DNA of 10,984 nucleotides from VMEP01 sp964414265 (GTDB lineage Bacteria; Patescibacteriota; Minisyncoccia; Phycocordibacterales; VMEP01), in assembly GCA_964414265.1 (NCBI GenBank), contig CAYPVT010000025.1:1-10984 (forward strand), given 5' to 3'. The notes beneath the pieces were generated by a model. It saw nothing but the letters and a program-made list of their open reading frames with translations, had not been told where the DNA came from and made no database searches. The position numbers and the translations under genes are program-made. Below are positions 10,960-10,984 of this stretch, in pieces (position 1 is the first letter of the stretch; every line of letters starts with the position of its first letter).

Positions 10960-10984
10960 TTACTTCACTGCGTCTTTCAAACCC
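10960..10984 (-). CDS. 3' end of a convergent gene (partial)
   Basis: On the minus strand the last bases read GLKDAVK and stop at TAA (10960-10962), immediately before the bidirectional terminator. Only seven full codons are in the window, so neither frame nor identity can be proved; terminator placement is the main support. Confidence 0.4.

Overview
The window is AT-rich, tightly packed bacterial DNA that reads with the standard bacterial code (the recombinase gene stops at TGA). Small genes, tRNA genes without encoded CCA, a tRNA CCA-adding enzyme, a single Xer-type recombinase, a YraN-type protein and many small proteins I do not recognise all suggest a Candidate Phyla Radiation (Patescibacteria, Parcubacteria-like) chromosome. 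This placement is inferred from style; no marker gene was tested.

Layout. Positions 1-490 hold a small acidic ORF on the minus strand and structured non-coding DNA. A Xer-family tyrosine recombinase follows (489-1415), then a bidirectional terminator shared with a small minus-strand gene (1531-1815). Exonuclease III (2107-2880) converges on a conserved protein of unknown function (2884-3336). On the minus strand, cca (4557-6026) is followed by a divergent isoprenyl-diphosphate-synthase-like gene (3476-4531) and a strong terminator. Positions 6051-7840 are RNA-rich: tRNA-Arg(UCG), tRNA-Gly(GCC) and tRNA-Pro(UGG), each followed by a copy of one structured repeat. Between the Gly and Pro genes lie an exact parS core, several near-consensus DnaA boxes and yraN, so the window may be close to the chromosome origin. 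Next come a membrane-anchored trypsin-like protease (7846-9000, minus), tRNA-Gly(UCC) without the repeat, a minus-strand operon of three small charged proteins (9215-10034), a winged-helix TrmB-like regulator (10167-10916) and the last codons of a convergent gene.

The most unusual content is the tRNA-linked repeat. Each copy has an arm antisense to the 3' part of the tRNA gene beside it, a GC-rich hairpin (HpI), an AT-rich 33-nt hairpin (HpII) and then a second sense copy of the tRNA 3' end. The antisense and sense arms can pair, giving a three-way junction. Across four copies of each hairpin, compensatory base changes keep the stems, and a G.U wobble and a bulged A are invariant in HpII. This points to a folded RNA or single-stranded DNA acting on the tRNA strand. 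The same outcome, duplication of a gene's 3' end around inserted DNA, also appears at the end of xerC (73-bp offset with a hairpin) and of cca (1132-bp offset holding a whole gene). A partial tRNA-Pro copy carries a separate 60-bp inverted-repeat insertion.

Several larger genes (xerC, cca, yraN, the TrmB-like regulator) have a -10 box only 8-13 nt before the ATG and are probably leaderless. Four small unknown proteins instead have clear Shine-Dalgarno sites.
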